64,000 nt of DNA. Origin: Chiridota heheva (Eukaryota; Echinodermata; Holothuroidea; Apodida; Chiridotidae). The translations under genes and the position numbers were made by a program. This document shows, one piece after another, positions 59,001-62,714 of this stretch (positions are counted from its first letter, which is position 1; every line of letters begins with the position of its first letter). A model generated the notes under the pieces. It did not search any database. It worked only from the letters and a program-made list of their open reading frames with translations, and had not been told where the DNA came from. The stretch is taken from positions 1,417,501-1,481,500 of the forward strand of contig JAIGNY010001269.1 in assembly GCA_020152595.1 (NCBI GenBank), in the 5' to 3' direction.

Positions 59001-59294
59001 CCACTAATGTAGCAGAGTAATATCATTATTTTTGTTCCGGAAATCATTACACAGGTAAAAACAGAACATTTTGCTTTGATCTTTTCTTTCAGATCCACTG
59101 GTGTTTTCGTGTTCATGTACTCCATATTTTACTTTTGTAAGCGGTCCAGTATGTCCGGTTTGCTGCAGACAATCCAGTTTTTCGGCTACACCTTGCTGAT
59201 TTGTTTCGTCTTCTTCCTTATGCTGGGCACCGTGTCCTTTTTCTCCTCGCTAAAGTTCATCCGATACATTTACGTCAACGTCAAGTTTGATTGA
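16953..59294 (+). CDS. TM9SF1: TM9SF1 orthologue (transmembrane 9 superfamily member 1, nonaspanin), 14 coding exons, gene-level entry
   Basis: Exons join in frame at 16953-17042, 28233-28322, 34554-34635, 36112-36219, 39051-39169, 40711-40887, 42803-42874, 44612-44759, 45293-45418, 47486-47578, 50264-50374, 51734-51896, 55411-55602 (or the identical 57230-57421) and 59093-59294. All introns are GT-AG. The sum is 1773 nt, 590 residues. Seen: signal peptide 1-20, lumenal domain to about 222, nine membrane spans from about 225, an N-glycosylation sequon NVT at about 193, and signature blocks [54 protein letters not shown] and the C-terminus YVNVKFD, whose KXD ending fits the COPI-binding Golgi-retention motif of this family. 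Family knowledge: TM9SF proteins are Golgi/endosomal membrane proteins that help sort membrane cargo; TM9SF1 has also been linked to autophagy. The blocks match human TM9SF1 rather than TM9SF2, 3 or 4. Odd: duplicated exon 13 and triplicated donors of exons 8 and 10. I did not define the UTRs; a GTGAGT just after the stop (59309) could be a 3'UTR donor. Confidence 0.95.
17390..18042. mobile_element. hAT-like fold-back element, 653-bp near-perfect palindrome
   Basis: The two halves are reverse complements of one another about a centre near 17715 and begin CACAGGTGTTCC. The 8-bp GATCGGGA lies at 17382-17389 and 18043-18050, the target-duplication length typical of hAT elements. No transposase. 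It lies 350 bp into TM9SF1 intron 1. Confidence 0.85.
18051..19505. other. TM9SF1 intron 1, nothing recognised
   Basis: AT-rich intron with no supported feature. Confidence 0.4.
19506..19608. repeat. Two-copy tandem repeat, period 49 bp
   Basis: CCTAACATTAGGCC followed by TTTAGTTGTGAAATCTGGAT occurs twice (19512 and 19561). Confidence 0.75.
19609..20488. other. TM9SF1 intron 1, nothing recognised
   Basis: Short open frames at 19864-20046 and 20187-20408 have no recognisable product or splice context. Confidence 0.4.
20489..20991 (+). mobile_element. 5'-truncated LINE 3' end flanked by about 104-bp direct repeats
   Basis: 20593-20887 is a LINE tail. Its ORF2 C-terminus reads [19 protein letters not shown] and on to a stop, followed by a pyrimidine-rich 3' UTR and a (CAAA)n end. 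20489-20592 and 20888-20991 are near-identical direct repeats containing TTACCTCAACTAAATTTAAG. Confidence 0.75.
21060..21227 (+). mobile_element. LINE 3' end of the (CAAA)n-tail family
   Basis: Contains TGATCTGACCTCTCAGGCAC and GTGCCGTTAAGCCC, ending in CAAACAAATAAACAAAC. Truncated within the 3' UTR. Confidence 0.8.
21228..22139. other. TM9SF1 intron 1, possible LINE ORF remnant
   Basis: 21300-21480 includes TTTGGAACAATTTACCACC and may be an eroded RT C-terminus (WN-LP type). Not strong enough to call. Confidence 0.3.
22140..23535. repeat. Three copies of a dispersed repeat (GTCATGCATATTAATGAGTA)
   Basis: Copies at about 22140-22350, 22380-22640 and 23270-23530 share TTTTTGGTGGTGAT, ATGCATATTAATGA, TTTGTTTCATATT and GTACATGTTCA. 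A TIR element separates the last two. Confidence 0.65.
22654..23254. mobile_element. TIR element (AGGG..TTTCA ends), copy in intron 1
   Basis: Left AGGGATTTCATCATGTGAC, right CAGCTGAAACACCCT. The interior shares GATGTAAACAAAGTCACATG and GCAACCAACGGCACAGCAAG with the reverse complement of 55704-56200. Non-coding. Confidence 0.65.
23538..23885. repeat. Two small CTTACTCTACCA hairpin repeats
   Basis: 23538-23633 and 23784-23885 are homologous (about 100 bp), each beginning CTTACTCTACCA and ending TGGTAGAGTAAG. Short MITE-like units, 150 bp apart. Confidence 0.6.
23958..24293. mobile_element. Internally deleted copy of the CGGTGT TIR element (336 bp)
   Basis: Left GTGTAATAGTAAATTTT, right AAAATTTACTTTTACAC, with the same sub-terminal blocks as 14687-15433 but most of the interior missing. 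It interrupts a dispersed repeat whose uninterrupted counterpart is at about 38650-38760. Confidence 0.75.
24294..24620. repeat. Dispersed repeat shared with 38630-38940
   Basis: Both carry CTAAACCACAAAACTGTG-like, TTGATTTCCACCCAACACAA and CAGCATCTCCCAAGGAGTAT. The open frames in it are not supported as genes. Confidence 0.75.
24886..25041. repeat. Five-copy 31-bp hairpin array
   Basis: Unit GAATAGTAGAAGAGCTATTC plus TACTATTCAAA, five near-perfect copies. GAATAGTAGAA pairs with TTCTACTATTC, and CTATTCAAAGAATAG is a second hairpin. Confidence 0.9.
25050..26330. repeat. Degenerate repeats (GTACATTCATG, TAATTAGCTTATTTGCATAA)
   Basis: About six diverged units of roughly 150-300 bp, repeating ATGAATGGTGTACATTCATG, TGTTCAAATGAGCATGATT, GTGTGCATACTAATTAGCTT and ATATATGTGAAGAGCATTGT. 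Confidence 0.7.
26530..26990. repeat. GGGTGGGT / ATGTGGAACA minisatellite, unit about 22-25 bp
   Basis: Units such as CGAAATGTGGAATAGGGTGG and TGGCATGTTGGACAGGAGGG. Frames on both strands through it are artefacts. Related in sequence to 31583-32770 and 44445-44550. Confidence 0.85.
26991..28232. other. End of TM9SF1 intron 1, nothing recognised
   Basis: T run at 27338-27356. 27950-28030 resembles a family-B MITE end (GAGGACTTTCAAAGAAACAA). The acceptor TTACAG is at 28227-28232. Confidence 0.4.
28233..28322 (+). CDS. TM9SF1: TM9SF1 coding exon 2
   Basis: Thirty codons between TTACAG and GTAAGC. They encode the most conserved N-terminal lumenal block of TM9 proteins, [18 protein letters not shown] followed by HYYQLPVC. 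Both ends are phase 0. Confidence 0.95.
28606..29206. repeat. 18-bp minisatellite, about 33 copies
   Basis: Unit CGATGACCGTTATCACAC, very homogeneous, with one 15-bp unit near 28750 and two GGCGA variants. The 18-bp period leaves long frames open on both strands (Asp-Arg-Tyr-His and Cys-Asn-Gly-His repeats); there is no sign that they are genes. Confidence 0.95.
29225..29525 (+). mobile_element. 5'-truncated SINE copy
   Basis: Contains GGGGACGTTAAGCTGTCGGT and CTGGTTCTCTGAACACT, homologous to the SINE at 16232-16671 but without the tRNA head. Ends in an ATTATTATA tail. Confidence 0.7.
29526..31582. other. TM9SF1 intron 2, nothing recognised
   Basis: AT-rich. A short AG-rich patch at 30660-30830 and CAGAAAATTCCTCAG-like repeats at 30970-31240; no gene. 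Confidence 0.35.
31583..32775. repeat. Minisatellite, ATGTGGGACAT units of about 24-27 bp
   Basis: Roughly 45 diverged units of the type GGGATGTCATGTGGGACATG. The most homogeneous block is 32130-32270 (24-bp period). The many open frames on both strands are artefacts. Confidence 0.9.
32776..33379. other. TM9SF1 intron 2, nothing recognised
   Basis: No supported feature. The minus-strand frame 33074-33343 has no recognisable product. Confidence 0.35.
33380..33465 (-). repeat. SINE fragment, reverse orientation
   Basis: GGTTATGATAGTAACAATGC and ACGGACAGACATAACAT are the reverse complement of the 3110-3240 SINE body. Confidence 0.6.
33600..34190. repeat. Minisatellite built from the family-A MITE end, unit about 42 bp
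   Basis: About 13 units of CAACAAAATATCAATCGTGG plus GAATATTCCTTTAAG, with an isolated further unit at 34418-34460. GGAATATTCCTTTAA is the terminal repeat plus TTAA of the MITEs at 1425-2026 and 43119-43540. Confidence 0.85.
34191..34420 (+). repeat. Probable retroelement 3' end inside the MITE-end array
   Basis: Unique sequence ending GAAAAGATTGAAATAAAGTT splits the family-A array. Its AATAAAG-type end looks like a retroposed 3' end; the family is not recognised. Confidence 0.35.
34554..34635 (+). CDS. TM9SF1: TM9SF1 coding exon 3
   Basis: 82 nt after TTACAG, encoding [20 protein letters not shown], which aligns with the LGEVLDGDRM block of human TM9SF1. It ends in phase 1 before GTAATT. 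Confidence 0.95.
34636..36111. other. TM9SF1 intron 3
   Basis: 35087-35290 is a partial family-A MITE (AAGGAATATTCTGTG, then AAGAAACAAATTGGTGTAAA). 35433-35575 is a copy of the dispersed repeat also at 48655, 58397 and 63718 (TTTACTGTCAGCAACTGTTT). 35860-35930 has three GGGGCAGGGTGGAGGCAATG units. Otherwise nothing. Confidence 0.5.
36112..36219 (+). CDS. TM9SF1: TM9SF1 coding exon 4
   Basis: 108 nt after TTTTGCAG, encoding the lumenal block ending [15 protein letters not shown]. Phase 1 at both ends; donor GTGAGA. Confidence 0.95.
36290..36815 (+). repeat. Minisatellite derived from a LINE 3' UTR
   Basis: About 15 units of TTTTAGTCCTCCTCTCCCAC plus CCCCTCTCTCTTCTTTG, running straight into the LINE tail at 36822. 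The unit matches the 3' UTR segment of the other LINE tails (20700, 43830, 58170). Confidence 0.85.
36822..36986 (+). mobile_element. LINE 3' end of the (CAAA)n-tail family
   Basis: Contains TGATCTAACCTCTCAGGCAC and ATTAAGCCCTCATCAAAC, tail CAAACAAACAAA. Confidence 0.85.
36987..37330. repeat. Two diverged tandem units in intron 4
   Basis: ATATCTCAAGAACTGATGAT with GGATTGAATTTGGCATGTGG (37017-37110), and a similar unit at 37165-37265. Confidence 0.5.
37331..38629. other. TM9SF1 intron 4, nothing recognised
   Basis: No supported feature. Confidence 0.35.
38630..38940. repeat. Dispersed repeat shared with 23925-24500
   Basis: Same order of blocks as 24294-24620 but without the TIR element, so it shows the pre-insertion state of 23958-24293. 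Confidence 0.75.
39051..39169 (+). CDS. TM9SF1: TM9SF1 coding exon 5
   Basis: 119 nt after TTTCACAG. Encodes [13 protein letters not shown], then [20 protein letters not shown], matching the TM9SF1 RGFVG and WTH blocks. Starts in phase 1, ends in phase 0 at CAG|GTACGT. A frame reading past the donor into the intron is not coding. Confidence 0.95.
39478..39928. mobile_element. TIR element (AGGGGTCAAA ends) in intron 5
   Basis: Left AGGGGTCAAATTTCCCAC, right AAATTTTGACCCCT, both with GGAACA-type blocks just inside. Non-coding, about 450 bp. A related fragment lies at about 50080-50232. Confidence 0.55.
40085..40645 (+). pseudogene. LINE 3' end: RT C-terminal remnant plus UTR
   Basis: The frame reads [18 protein letters not shown], then [12 protein letters not shown], the usual ending of LINE RT proteins (NTR...LP...FWN). 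The tail is AATAAATAAATC at about 40627-40642. Different from the (CAAA)n family. Confidence 0.65.
40711..40887 (+). CDS. TM9SF1: TM9SF1 coding exon 6
   Basis: 59 codons after TTTTATAG: end of the lumenal domain. Carries the [10 protein letters not shown] motif, with an NVT sequon at about residue 193, and FFPRSLE, which corresponds to the conserved FFPRTLE just before membrane span 1. Donor GAG|GTATGA. Confidence 0.95.
41290..42270. repeat. Degenerate GAT/GATGGT microsatellite region with a T run
   Basis: Nearly 1 kb of GATGATGGTGATGAT-type sequence with a 40-50 bp sub-repeat (TGATATTTATTGTGATGATG), and T24 at about 42180-42203. Open frames here are low-complexity artefacts. Confidence 0.85.
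42271..42790. other. TM9SF1 intron 6 end, nothing recognised
   Basis: No supported feature before the exon 7 acceptor. Confidence 0.35.
42803..42874 (+). CDS. TM9SF1: TM9SF1 coding exon 7 (membrane span 1)
   Basis: 24 codons after [26 protein letters not shown] and on to VVIIL, the first transmembrane helix of TM9SF1. Phase 0 at both ends; donor CTG|GTAAGA. Confidence 0.95.
43119..43540. mobile_element. TTAA-flanked family-A MITE, fold-back structure
   Basis: Two roughly 190-bp arms: GAAATATTCCCGTGAATTTT and AAATTCACAGGAATATTCCT at the ends, TGACCTCACAGTGTA and CACTGTGAGGTCA inside. TTAA at the left, TTAG at the right. 422 bp, non-coding. Confidence 0.8.
43560..44044 (+). pseudogene. LINE ORF2 C-terminus and 3' end, (CAAA)n-tail family
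   Basis: The open frame to 43834 reads [10 protein letters not shown], then [18 protein letters not shown] to a stop, matching the copies at 20593 and 58110. The 3' UTR and CAAACAAACAAAC end follow. The longest copy of this family in the window. Confidence 0.8.
44085..44445 (+). pseudogene. LINE APE-endonuclease N-terminal remnant
   Basis: The frame from 44205 reads [19 protein letters not shown] and [11 protein letters not shown], the first two motifs of an APE endonuclease domain. A stop follows, then GGVSILI, and the frame breaks off into a minisatellite. A 70-bp segment before it is tandemly duplicated (ACTCACAACAGAT at about 44092 and 44164). Confidence 0.75.
44445..44550. repeat. Short GGCATGTGGGACAGGGTGGG minisatellite
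   Basis: About five units (ATGACATGTAGGACAGGGTG and variants), the same family as the large arrays in introns 1 and 2. Confidence 0.7.
44612..44759 (+). CDS. TM9SF1: TM9SF1 coding exon 8 (first cytosolic loop)
   Basis: 148 nt after ATTCTCAG. Encodes [12 protein letters not shown], an acidic stretch, then [13 protein letters not shown], the hallmark cytosolic loop of the family. Ends in phase 1 at TTAG|GTGAGT. The last roughly 50 bp and the donor are repeated twice downstream (see 44823-44985). Confidence 0.95.
44823..44985 (+). repeat. Two extra copies of the exon 8 end and its splice donor
   Basis: 44823-44905 repeats GACGTCTTTAGGTTTCCTCA and on through ATTAG|GTGAGT (donor at 44874). 44919-44985 is a more diverged copy ending ATTAG|GCAAGT (GC-type donor at 44967). 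The true donor is at 44760. Confidence 0.9.
45293..45418 (+). CDS. TM9SF1: TM9SF1 coding exon 9 (spans 2 and 3)
   Basis: 126 nt after TTCTTAAG. Encodes a hydrophobic span, the conserved [14 protein letters not shown] block and the start of span 3. Phase 1 at both ends; donor GTGAGT. Confidence 0.95.
45803..46215. repeat. 61-bp minisatellite, about seven copies
   Basis: Unit contains CTCTGTCATGAAACCACATC and TCCTCGGAGCGTATAGAC; one shortened unit near 45985. Confidence 0.9.
46216..47485. other. TM9SF1 intron 9, nothing recognised
   Basis: A GT/GA-rich simple tract at 46350-46410; otherwise no supported feature. Confidence 0.4.
47486..47578 (+). CDS. TM9SF1: TM9SF1 coding exon 10 (spans 3 and 4)
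   Basis: 93 nt after TATGTAG. Encodes [19 protein letters not shown] and on into span 4. Phase 1 at both ends; donor TCAG|GTAGTT. The exon end plus donor recurs twice in the next 190 bp. Confidence 0.94.
47579..47835 (+). repeat. Triplicated exon 10 donor with SINE-head sequence
   Basis: GCTTATTTTCAG|GTAGTTATAC recurs with donors at 47579 (true), 47688 and 47764. Each is followed by ATAAGGGTGGAGTCAGG-like sequence, with a tRNA A-box-like GGATAGCTCACTTGGTAAAG between copies. Confidence 0.85.
47795..47998 (+). mobile_element. tRNA-headed SINE-like element
   Basis: GGCAGGATAGCTCACTTGGT (A box) begins a sequence ending in TAATAATAATAAAA. No clean B box is visible. Confidence 0.4.
48050..48203 (+). 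mobile_element. LINE 3' end of the (CAAA)n-tail family
   Basis: TGATCTAACCTCTCAGGCAC, GTGGTGCCGTTAAGCCC, tail CAAACAAACAAAC. Confidence 0.85.
48655..49450. repeat. Dispersed repeat (copies at 35433, 58397, 63718) split by a MITE
   Basis: GGTTCAAGTTTACTGTCAGC to ACCTCTTTGTTTG before the MITE, and AACCAAAATTAATGACCCCT to GTAGTATCTAAGGAGTGGG after it, in the same order as the intact copies. Confidence 0.75.
48722..49306. mobile_element. MITE with perfect AGTGGTCCTGCCATG terminal repeats
   Basis: AGTGGTCCTGCCATG at the left and CATGGCAGGACCACT at the right, 585 bp apart end to end. Inserted in the dispersed repeat, with TTGA / TTAA at the borders (TTAA-type target probable). Non-coding. Confidence 0.8.
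49591..50015. mobile_element. Family-A MITE, diverged or truncated
   Basis: AAGGAATATTCTCGTGAATTTTC-type left end (49593 on), then GTGACCTCACAGTGTAAA and the reverse block TTTATGACATCACACC. The right terminus is replaced by T-rich sequence. Confidence 0.65.
50264..50374 (+). CDS. TM9SF1: TM9SF1 coding exon 11 (spans 4 and 5)
   Basis: 111 nt after TCATCCAG. Encodes [15 protein letters not shown], then the GSTQALP motif conserved in TM9SF1 and the start of span 5. Phase 1 at both ends; donor GTACGT. Confidence 0.95.
   Translation, partial: CLFSWCGASSTLCPGIKGPRKLFHSRPSCCSFSSGY
50770..51415. repeat. 28-bp AT-rich minisatellite, about 22 copies
   Basis: Unit ATTAATTTAGTATTGTATTG plus TATTTAGT. 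In intron 11. Confidence 0.9.
51734..51896 (+). CDS. TM9SF1: TM9SF1 coding exon 12 (spans 5 and 6)
   Basis: 163 nt after TTCACAG. Encodes [27 protein letters not shown] and GGFLPF, all diagnostic TM9SF1 blocks. Ends in phase 2 at TTTCAG|GTAAGT. A CAGGTCA-rich tandem array starts about 10 bp after this donor. Confidence 0.95.
51905..52250 (+). repeat. 12-bp-type CAGGTCACAGTT array after the exon 12 donor
   Basis: Units TTCAGGTCACAG, GTGGTCACAGTT and TTTTCAGGTCAGTG, starting about 10 bp after the donor TTTCAG|GTAAGT. Many units contain CAG|GTCA, which resembles a splice donor. Confidence 0.85.
52490..53195. repeat. Minisatellite, unit about 43-50 bp
   Basis: About 15 units of GAGGAAAGTGGACAGGGTGG plus AGGAAAGAGGCATTATGGGG. 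Long frames on both strands are artefacts. A degenerate continuation follows at 53276-53430 and 53500-53800. Confidence 0.9.
53203..53275 (+). mobile_element. 73-bp LINE tail embedded in the minisatellite
   Basis: TGATCTGACCTCTCAGGCAC to CAAACAAACAAACAG. Only the last about 70 bp of the (CAAA)n LINE family, with array units on both sides. Confidence 0.8.
54335..55240. repeat. 36-bp minisatellite, first array, about 25 copies
   Basis: Unit GAATGTGGTAGAATGGAGGT plus AAAAGGGGGCAGGTTG. Frames on both strands are artefacts. Belongs to the left part of the exon 13 duplication. Confidence 0.92.
55411..55602 (+). CDS. TM9SF1: TM9SF1 coding exon 13, copy a (spans 6 and 7)
   Basis: 192 nt after CTCAACAG. 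Encodes [18 protein letters not shown], then span 7 and the family signature [10 protein letters not shown]. The exon is symmetric (phase 2 at both ends). An exon reading as identical lies at 57230-57421. Either copy alone gives the normal 590-residue protein. Confidence 0.93.
55704..56200. mobile_element. TIR element (AGGATGTTTCA / TGAAATCCCT), copy a
   Basis: Reverse-complement relative of 22654-23254: CATGAGGTCACATGACTTTG and TTGCTGTGCCGTTGGTTGCA. About 100 bp after the exon 13a donor. Confidence 0.65.
56339..57048. repeat. 36-bp minisatellite, second array, about 20 copies
   Basis: Same unit as 54335-55240, repeated with the duplication. Its right end is followed by the same CATGGGGGAACACTCGTAAA sequence as the first array. 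Confidence 0.92.
57230..57421 (+). CDS. TM9SF1: TM9SF1 coding exon 13, copy b (duplicate of 55411-55602)
   Basis: By eye, identical at all 192 positions to copy a, with the same CTCAACAG acceptor and GG|GTAAGC donor. It is part of a tandem duplication with a period of about 1.82 kb. Because the exon is symmetric, including both copies would keep frame and add 64 residues (half of span 6 plus all of span 7), which should disturb the nine-span topology. Mutually exclusive use, or a false duplication in the assembly, is more likely. Confidence 0.85.
57527..58023. mobile_element. TIR element, copy b (carried by the duplication)
   Basis: Same element at the equivalent position after exon 13b, with a few base differences. 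Confidence 0.65.
58110..58396 (+). mobile_element. LINE ORF2 C-terminus and 3' end, (CAAA)n-tail family
   Basis: Eroded C-terminus (ATCATGCTTCCCTCTACAAC), 3' UTR, TGATCTGACCTCTCAGGCAC and tail CAAAGAAACAAAC. Confidence 0.85.
58397..58634. repeat. Dispersed repeat, copy before the family-C MITE
   Basis: GCAGCTGTTTCTGGTAGCTA, AAGTTAATGACCCCTAGATG, GTGATAGGTAGTATCTAAGT; colinear with 63718-63971. Confidence 0.8.
58639..58904. mobile_element. TTAA-flanked MITE, family C
   Basis: TTAA|AGGAAAGGTATCGTCCCA at the left, TGGGACGATACCTTTCCT|TTAA at the right: perfect 18-bp ends plus a TTAA duplication. Inner ATCTGTGATGTTAT pairs with ATAACATCACAGAT. 266 bp. Confidence 0.88.
59093..59294 (+). CDS. TM9SF1: TM9SF1 coding exon 14 (spans 8 and 9, stop)
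   Basis: 202 nt after CTTTCAG, entered in phase 2. Encodes span 8 ([14 protein letters not shown]), [13 protein letters not shown], span 9 and the C-terminus [16 protein letters not shown] with a TGA stop. The final KFD fits the KXD COPI/Golgi-retention motif of TM9 proteins. ATTAAA at 59892-59897 is a weak candidate polyadenylation signal. Confidence 0.95.
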
Positions 59295-59935
59295 TGAAAG
59301 ATTAACGGTGAGTGATGAGACATGAACATTGTTTAGATTATGAACTTTAAACATTTAAACATACTGTAACAGACCAATGATATCGTAGTAACAGAAGAAT
59401 GCCCAAAGAGAATATCTAGGTTATTACTTAGCTTTGAAATTTACACGGTGAACTTCCGAAGCTATTAAAAACTGGTCTTCCCACCCCTCTTCATGAAACC
59501 ACAATTGACTCAAATCACTTAGTTTTGGTTGCAAATCATCAGCATGAGTAAGCCTCATTCAGCACAATCTGTTGTGCCTCATCCTCACTTTGCTTGAGTG
59601 CACTTTTACACAAAAGCTCCCATGTATGCAATAACTGACAAGCTGATAAGTGGCCAATTTATGTAACACTGTGGCTTTGTGTATGGCTTGGCACTGGAGG
59701 AGTTGTGGGTTTGTGTTAATGATTTAAGGAAAGAATATAGTATATATATGTGGGGGAGGTGGTTGGAAATTTAATCTTCGATCAAAATGTAGAAAACAGT
59801 TGGAACTTGTGGGGTAAAGCTATAGCATTATCGTTAAATAATGAAATGCATTGTATTACAAGTTTAGCTTTGAATCTTTCTTTGTACAAATATTAAATGG
59901 TTATTAAGATGATTACCTAATTTAATTGTTATTAA
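59295..59935. other. TM9SF1 3' UTR and downstream flank
   Basis: Sequence after the stop. Holds a GTGAGT at 59309 and a weak ATTAAA at 59892-59897. No canonical AATAAA noted. Confidence 0.4.
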
Positions 59936-60506
59936 TGGATTAGTTGAGTGGTCAAGTAAGTTCATCTCATATGAAAGAGGAACTCAAAGAAAACACGAAG
60001 AGACTAATTTATTATCTTTTTGCATTAAGGAGATTCTCAAGTTTAAAGTTCTGTCTCACCTGTGCAGAAATGACTGGTGTAGTCAATCAACTGTAGAAGG
60101 GTGGTGCCCTTAATATCGGATTCTTAATTATTGTTAATGTATTTTAAAGAAATTTATTTCAACTTTTGTTACTTTTTGAATTATATTTTCTCAAAGTTTA
60201 CTTGCATGGTAAATTATTATTACCCTTACTAAATTCTGTTTTACTACTTTCCTGACATATCCAATGGCTTTTAAGCTATAAAATCGCAGGATGGAAAATG
60301 ATAGAATACATAAAGACTTTGAAGAATCTGAGGCTGTGATGTCACAACTAGTCTGATTTCAGTCGTTTCTACACAAAAAACACCAAACTTTAAACTGAAA
60401 TATCTCCTTAACGGAATAAGATTTTTGAATGCTTTCTTCACCATTTTGTTTCTATTAAAGTCCTCTTTCTTATAAGATGGACTTGCTTGACCCCTAAACT
60501 AATCCT
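59936..60506. mobile_element. TTAA-flanked MITE, family B
   Basis: Left TTAA|TGGATTAGTTGAGTGGTCAA, right TTGACCCCTAAACTAATCCT|TTAA. Inner GAAAGAGGAACTCAAAGAAA pairs imperfectly with TTTCTATTAAAGTCCTCTTTC-type sequence. 571 bp. Confidence 0.75.
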
Positions 60507-61110
60507 TTAATGAATTAAGATTTTTGAATGCTTTCTTCACCATTTTGTTTCTTTTGAAGTCCTCTTTTATATAAGATGGACTTGCTTGACCCCTAAACTA
60601 ATCCTTTAATGAAATAAGATTTTTGAATGCTTTCTTCACCATTTTGTTTCTTTTGAAGTCCTCTTTCATGTAAGATGGACTTGTTTGACCACTGAACTAA
60701 TCCGTTAACAGAATAAGATTTTTGAATGCTTTCTTCACCATTTTGTTTCTTTTTAAGTCCTCTTTCATGTAAGATGGACTTGTTTGACCACTGAACTAAT
60801 CCGTTAACAGAATAAGATTTTTGAATGCTTTCTTCACCATTTTGTTTCTTTTTAAGTCCTCTTTCATGTAAGATGGACTTGTTTGACCACTGAACTAATC
60901 CGTTAACAGAATAAGATTTTTGAATGCTTTCTTCACCATTTTGTTTCTTTTTAAGTCCTCTTTCATGTAAGATGGACTTGTTTGACCACTGAACTAATCC
61001 GTTAACAGAATAAGATTTTTGAATGCTTTCTTCACCATTTTGTTTCTTTTTAAGTCCTCTTTCATGTAAGATGGACTTGTTTGACCCGTGACCTAATCCT
61101 TTAAAGCCAA
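60411..61110. repeat. 99-bp tandem array, about seven copies, made of the family-B MITE end
   Basis: ATTTTTGAATGCTTTCTTCA recurs at 60421, 60520, 60619, 60718, 60817, 60916 and 61015. Each unit ends with the MITE terminal repeat (GACTTGTTTGACCACTGAAC, TAATCC). The copies after 60700 are almost identical. Confidence 0.92.
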
Positions 61111-61440
61111 AGGTACATTCTGACCTGTGAAAGAAAATGCATCTCCTCTTGTCGACCTCGCAGTGATGTAGGATGTTTAGTTTTCAGTATAATCTCTGTG
61201 AATTCCAGAGAGTAGTCCTACACGAATAACATTCTCGATGGTAATTTATCCTGTATGATATTTATTATCCACTTGCCAACAAAGCTGGTTAATCTTTGAC
61301 ATAACCATTTGTTCGTCTATCTTGTCTGATCATGTATGCATTGTTTAATTATAAGGAACAATGGATTTCTGGCCTTGGAAAAGAATCACAACTATTCTTG
61401 TGTCTCTTTTAGTTTACTTTAGTATTTTAGTTTATGATTT

Positions 61441-62045
61441 TCAGTGACTATGATTTTCAGTGACTATGATCTTCAGTGACTATGATTTTCAGTGACTATG
61501 ATTTTCAGTGACTAAGATCTTCAGTGACTATGATCTTCAGTGACTATGATCTTTAGTGACTATAATCTTCAGTGACTATGATCTTCAGTGACTATGATCT
61601 TTAGTGACTATGATCTTCAGTGACTAAGATCTTCAGTGACTATGATCTTCAGTGACTATGATTTTCAGTGACTGATTTTCAGTGACTATGATTTTCAGCG
61701 ACTGATCTTCAGTGACTATGATCCTCAGTGACTATGATTTTCAGTGACTATGATTTTCAGTGACTAAGATCTTCAGTGACTATGATCTTTAGTGACTATG
61801 ATCTTCAGTGACTATAATCTTCAGTGACTGATTTTCAGTGACTATGATTTTCAGTGACTATGATCTTCAGTGACTATGATCTTCAGTGACTATGATCTTC
61901 AGTGACTATGATCTTTAGTGACTATAATCTTCAGTGACTGATTTTCAGCGACTATGATCTTCAGTGACTATGATCTTCAGTGACTATGATCTTCAGTGAC
62001 TATGATTTTCAGTGACTATGATTTTCAGTGACTATGATTTTCAGT
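61441..62045. repeat. 16-bp minisatellite, about 38 copies
   Basis: Unit CAGTGACTATGATCTT with TTTT variants and some 14-bp units. Confidence 0.93.
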
Positions 62046-62714
62046 TACACAAAAAGTCTTATTTTCTCAAATTCAAAAACTGATTGGTTCAGATTTTAAT
62101 ACTCTTTGTAGAAGTTAACCCCACTGAGTTAGATGATTGACAGCTTTTTCAACCAATCACCGCATAAATTTGCCTAGCAGCAAAATCTGCGTAACTAAAT
62201 GGGGCGAAAATCCTACGCGATGCTAGTACAGCTAGCTAGCGGTGCGCGCTATGCAGTCAATGCAATATACTACACAATTTCTGCACACATATCAAGTGAC
62301 GACAAGATGGTGAAAAAAAATTGTGCCTATGAGCCCATTACGCGTTTTGTAAATCCGATTCCTACTACCCAGAACGGGTAGCAAACTAAATTTTGTTTAT
62401 TTCTTTTGCTAAAATCTTTAAAGATCGGGGGAGATACCACAAATGGATCAAAACTTGTGGCAGGCCACACTGATCATCTAAATGTTAATGCATTGGTCAT
62501 AAATGATAGAGATTTGTTTGCCCCACCTAGTTACCGCGTTGCTATGGTGGGTGTGGCTTTTTTTGTAACTCAGAGACATTAATTGCTACATGTCCATCAG
62601 CCTCTAGGGAAATTCTTAGATATTGACCTGAATATTTTCATTTTGCATGAGCTGATGGAAATTTGTGATGTTCTTAAACCGTTTGTCACAAAAATCTAAT
62701 GAAAGATAGCTACA
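62046..62714. other. Flank between two arrays, no supported gene
   Basis: The frame 62199-62381 follows a CCAATCACCG motif and includes MVKKNCAYEP, but I recognise no domain and see no donor site. Possibly a first exon or a transposon piece. Confidence 0.3.
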
